Positions 63,471-64,000 of a DNA stretch of 64,000 nt are shown piece by piece; within the stretch, counting starts at the first letter, position 1; the number at the start of each line of letters is the position of its first letter. Below the pieces are notes generated by a model, which was not told the origin of the DNA, did no database searches, and was given only the letters and a program-made list of their open reading frames with translations. The position numbers and the translations under genes were made by a program. The DNA is taken from assembly GCF_042680565.1 (NCBI RefSeq), contig NZ_JBHUEJ010000008.1:1-64000 (forward strand). Direction: 5' to 3'. The DNA is from Ottowia flava. GTDB lineage: Bacteria; Pseudomonadota; Gammaproteobacteria; Burkholderiales; Burkholderiaceae_C.

Positions 63471-64000
63471 ATGAAGATTCTGGTGATTGGCGGCGGTGGC
63501 CGCGAACACGCACTGGCCTGGAAACTGGCCCAATCCCCCAAGGTGCAGCAGGTGTACGTGGCCCCCGGCAACGGCGGCACGGCGCTGTCAACCCATCTGG
63601 AAAACCTGCCCATCACCGACGTGGTGGCCCTGCGCGAATGGGCGCAGGCCGAAAAAATCGGCCTCACGGTGGTCGGCCCCGAGCAGCCGCTGGCCGCCGG
63701 TGTGGTGGACGAATTCCGCGCGCACGGCCTGCGCATCTTCGGGCCGACCAAGGCGGCGGCGCAGCTCGAAAGTTCGAAGGCCTTCAGCAAGGACTTCATG
63801 AAGCGCCATGGCATTCCCACCGCGGCGTACGAAACCTTCACCGACCCGGTGGCCGCGCACGCCTACGTCGACAAGCTGGGCGCGCCCATCGTCGTCAAGG
63901 CCGATGGCCTGGCGGCCGGCAAAGGCGTTGTGGTGGCTGCTACCAAGGAAGAAGCGCACGCGGCCATTGACGACATGCTGGGCAGCAACAGCCTGGGCGT
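63471..64000 (+). CDS. purD: Phosphoribosylamine--glycine ligase, 5' part
   Basis: The frame runs off the right edge after 176 full codons. It begins MKILVIGGGGREHALAWKLAQS, the GARS N-terminal domain, and continues with VVGPEQPLAAGVVDEF, FGPTKAAAQLESSKAFSKDFM and the ATP-grasp start APIVVKADGLAAGKGVVVA. It makes glycinamide ribonucleotide in purine synthesis. The gene follows yebC and the small lipoprotein gene. Confidence 0.95.
   Translation, partial: MKILVIGGGGREHALAWKLAQSPKVQQVYVAPGNGGTALSTHLENLPITDVVALREWAQAEKIGLTVVGPEQPLAAGVVDEFRAHGLRIFGPTKAAAQLESSKAFSKDFMKRHGIPTAAYETFTDPVAAHAYVDKLGAPIVVKADGLAAGKGVVVAATKEEAHAAIDDMLGSNSLG

Overview
The window is a stretch of betaproteobacterial chromosome, most probably from the family Comamonadaceae. 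The evidence is the high G+C with strong third-position G/C bias, the gene order rpsB-tsf-pyrH-frr-uppS-cdsA-dxr-rseP-bamA-skp-lpxD-fabZ-lpxA-lpxB-rnhB, and the block rlmE-ftsH-folP-glmM. A short dispersed repeat with core TGCGCAGCCAGCTA recurs all along the window, and I associate such repeats with this family. I saw no tRNA, rRNA, insertion sequence, prophage or CRISPR array. Almost all of the sequence is coding.

Layout. 1-2190: 3' part of a polymorphic-toxin-like gene and a probable immunity gene, with an abrupt fall in G+C at the toxin domain. 2242-4312: amino-acid racemase facing a D-amino-acid dehydrogenase (dadA). 4494-20448: a long + strand run for translation (rpsB, tsf, frr), UMP kinase, isoprenoid and phospholipid precursors (uppS, cdsA, dxr), envelope assembly (rseP, bamA, skp) and lipid A synthesis (lpxD, fabZ, lpxA, lpxB), ending in rnhB and a TrmH-type methyltransferase. 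20486-26798: carA and carB, separated by an unrecognised 120-residue protein and two tandem paralogous lipoproteins. 26875-32087: greA, a DUF4149 membrane protein, a Kdo-hydroxylase-like oxygenase, an IPTL-CTERM glycine-rich secreted protein, a glycosyltransferase and yhbY. 32138-37387: rlmE, ftsH, folP, glmM. 37484-42222: a spermidine-synthase-like methyltransferase-fold protein coupled to a GspE/PilB-type ATPase, then tctB-tctA. 42336-49813: DUF3422 protein, gamma-glutamyltransferase, two DMT-family transporters, an atypical SDR, an unknown protein and a quinone oxidoreductase. 49961-55295: HdeD-like protein, lspA, ileS, ribF. 55469-60036: gcdH with a divergent LysR regulator, msrA, a CopD-like membrane protein and a YeeE/YedE transporter. 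60175-64000: upp, a HerA/DUF853 ATPase, yebC, a small lipoprotein and the 5' part of purD.

Most striking observation. At least 18 copies of one roughly 45-60 bp element lie in this 64 kb. Half are between genes, and half are inside the coding frames of ordinary enzymes and transporters (dadA, dxr, lpxB, trmH-type, carA, a DUF4149 gene, folP, a DMT transporter, ileS). Seven of the nine coding copies are in the same orientation as the gene and read in the same frame, giving a tolerated peptide of the form x-A-Q-(A/P)-A-T. Most copies end in a short hairpin whose arms vary together (GCTAC/GTAGC, GCTAT/ATAGC). This resembles the protein-coding palindromic elements of Rickettsia, but the sequence is unrelated as far as I can see.

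Other candidate regulation: a leader terminator in front of greA, an rpsB/tsf attenuator, a heat-shock-like promoter at ftsH, an arginine-rich upstream ORF overlapping the carA start, two possibly leaderless genes (37484 and ribF), and several perfect palindromes.
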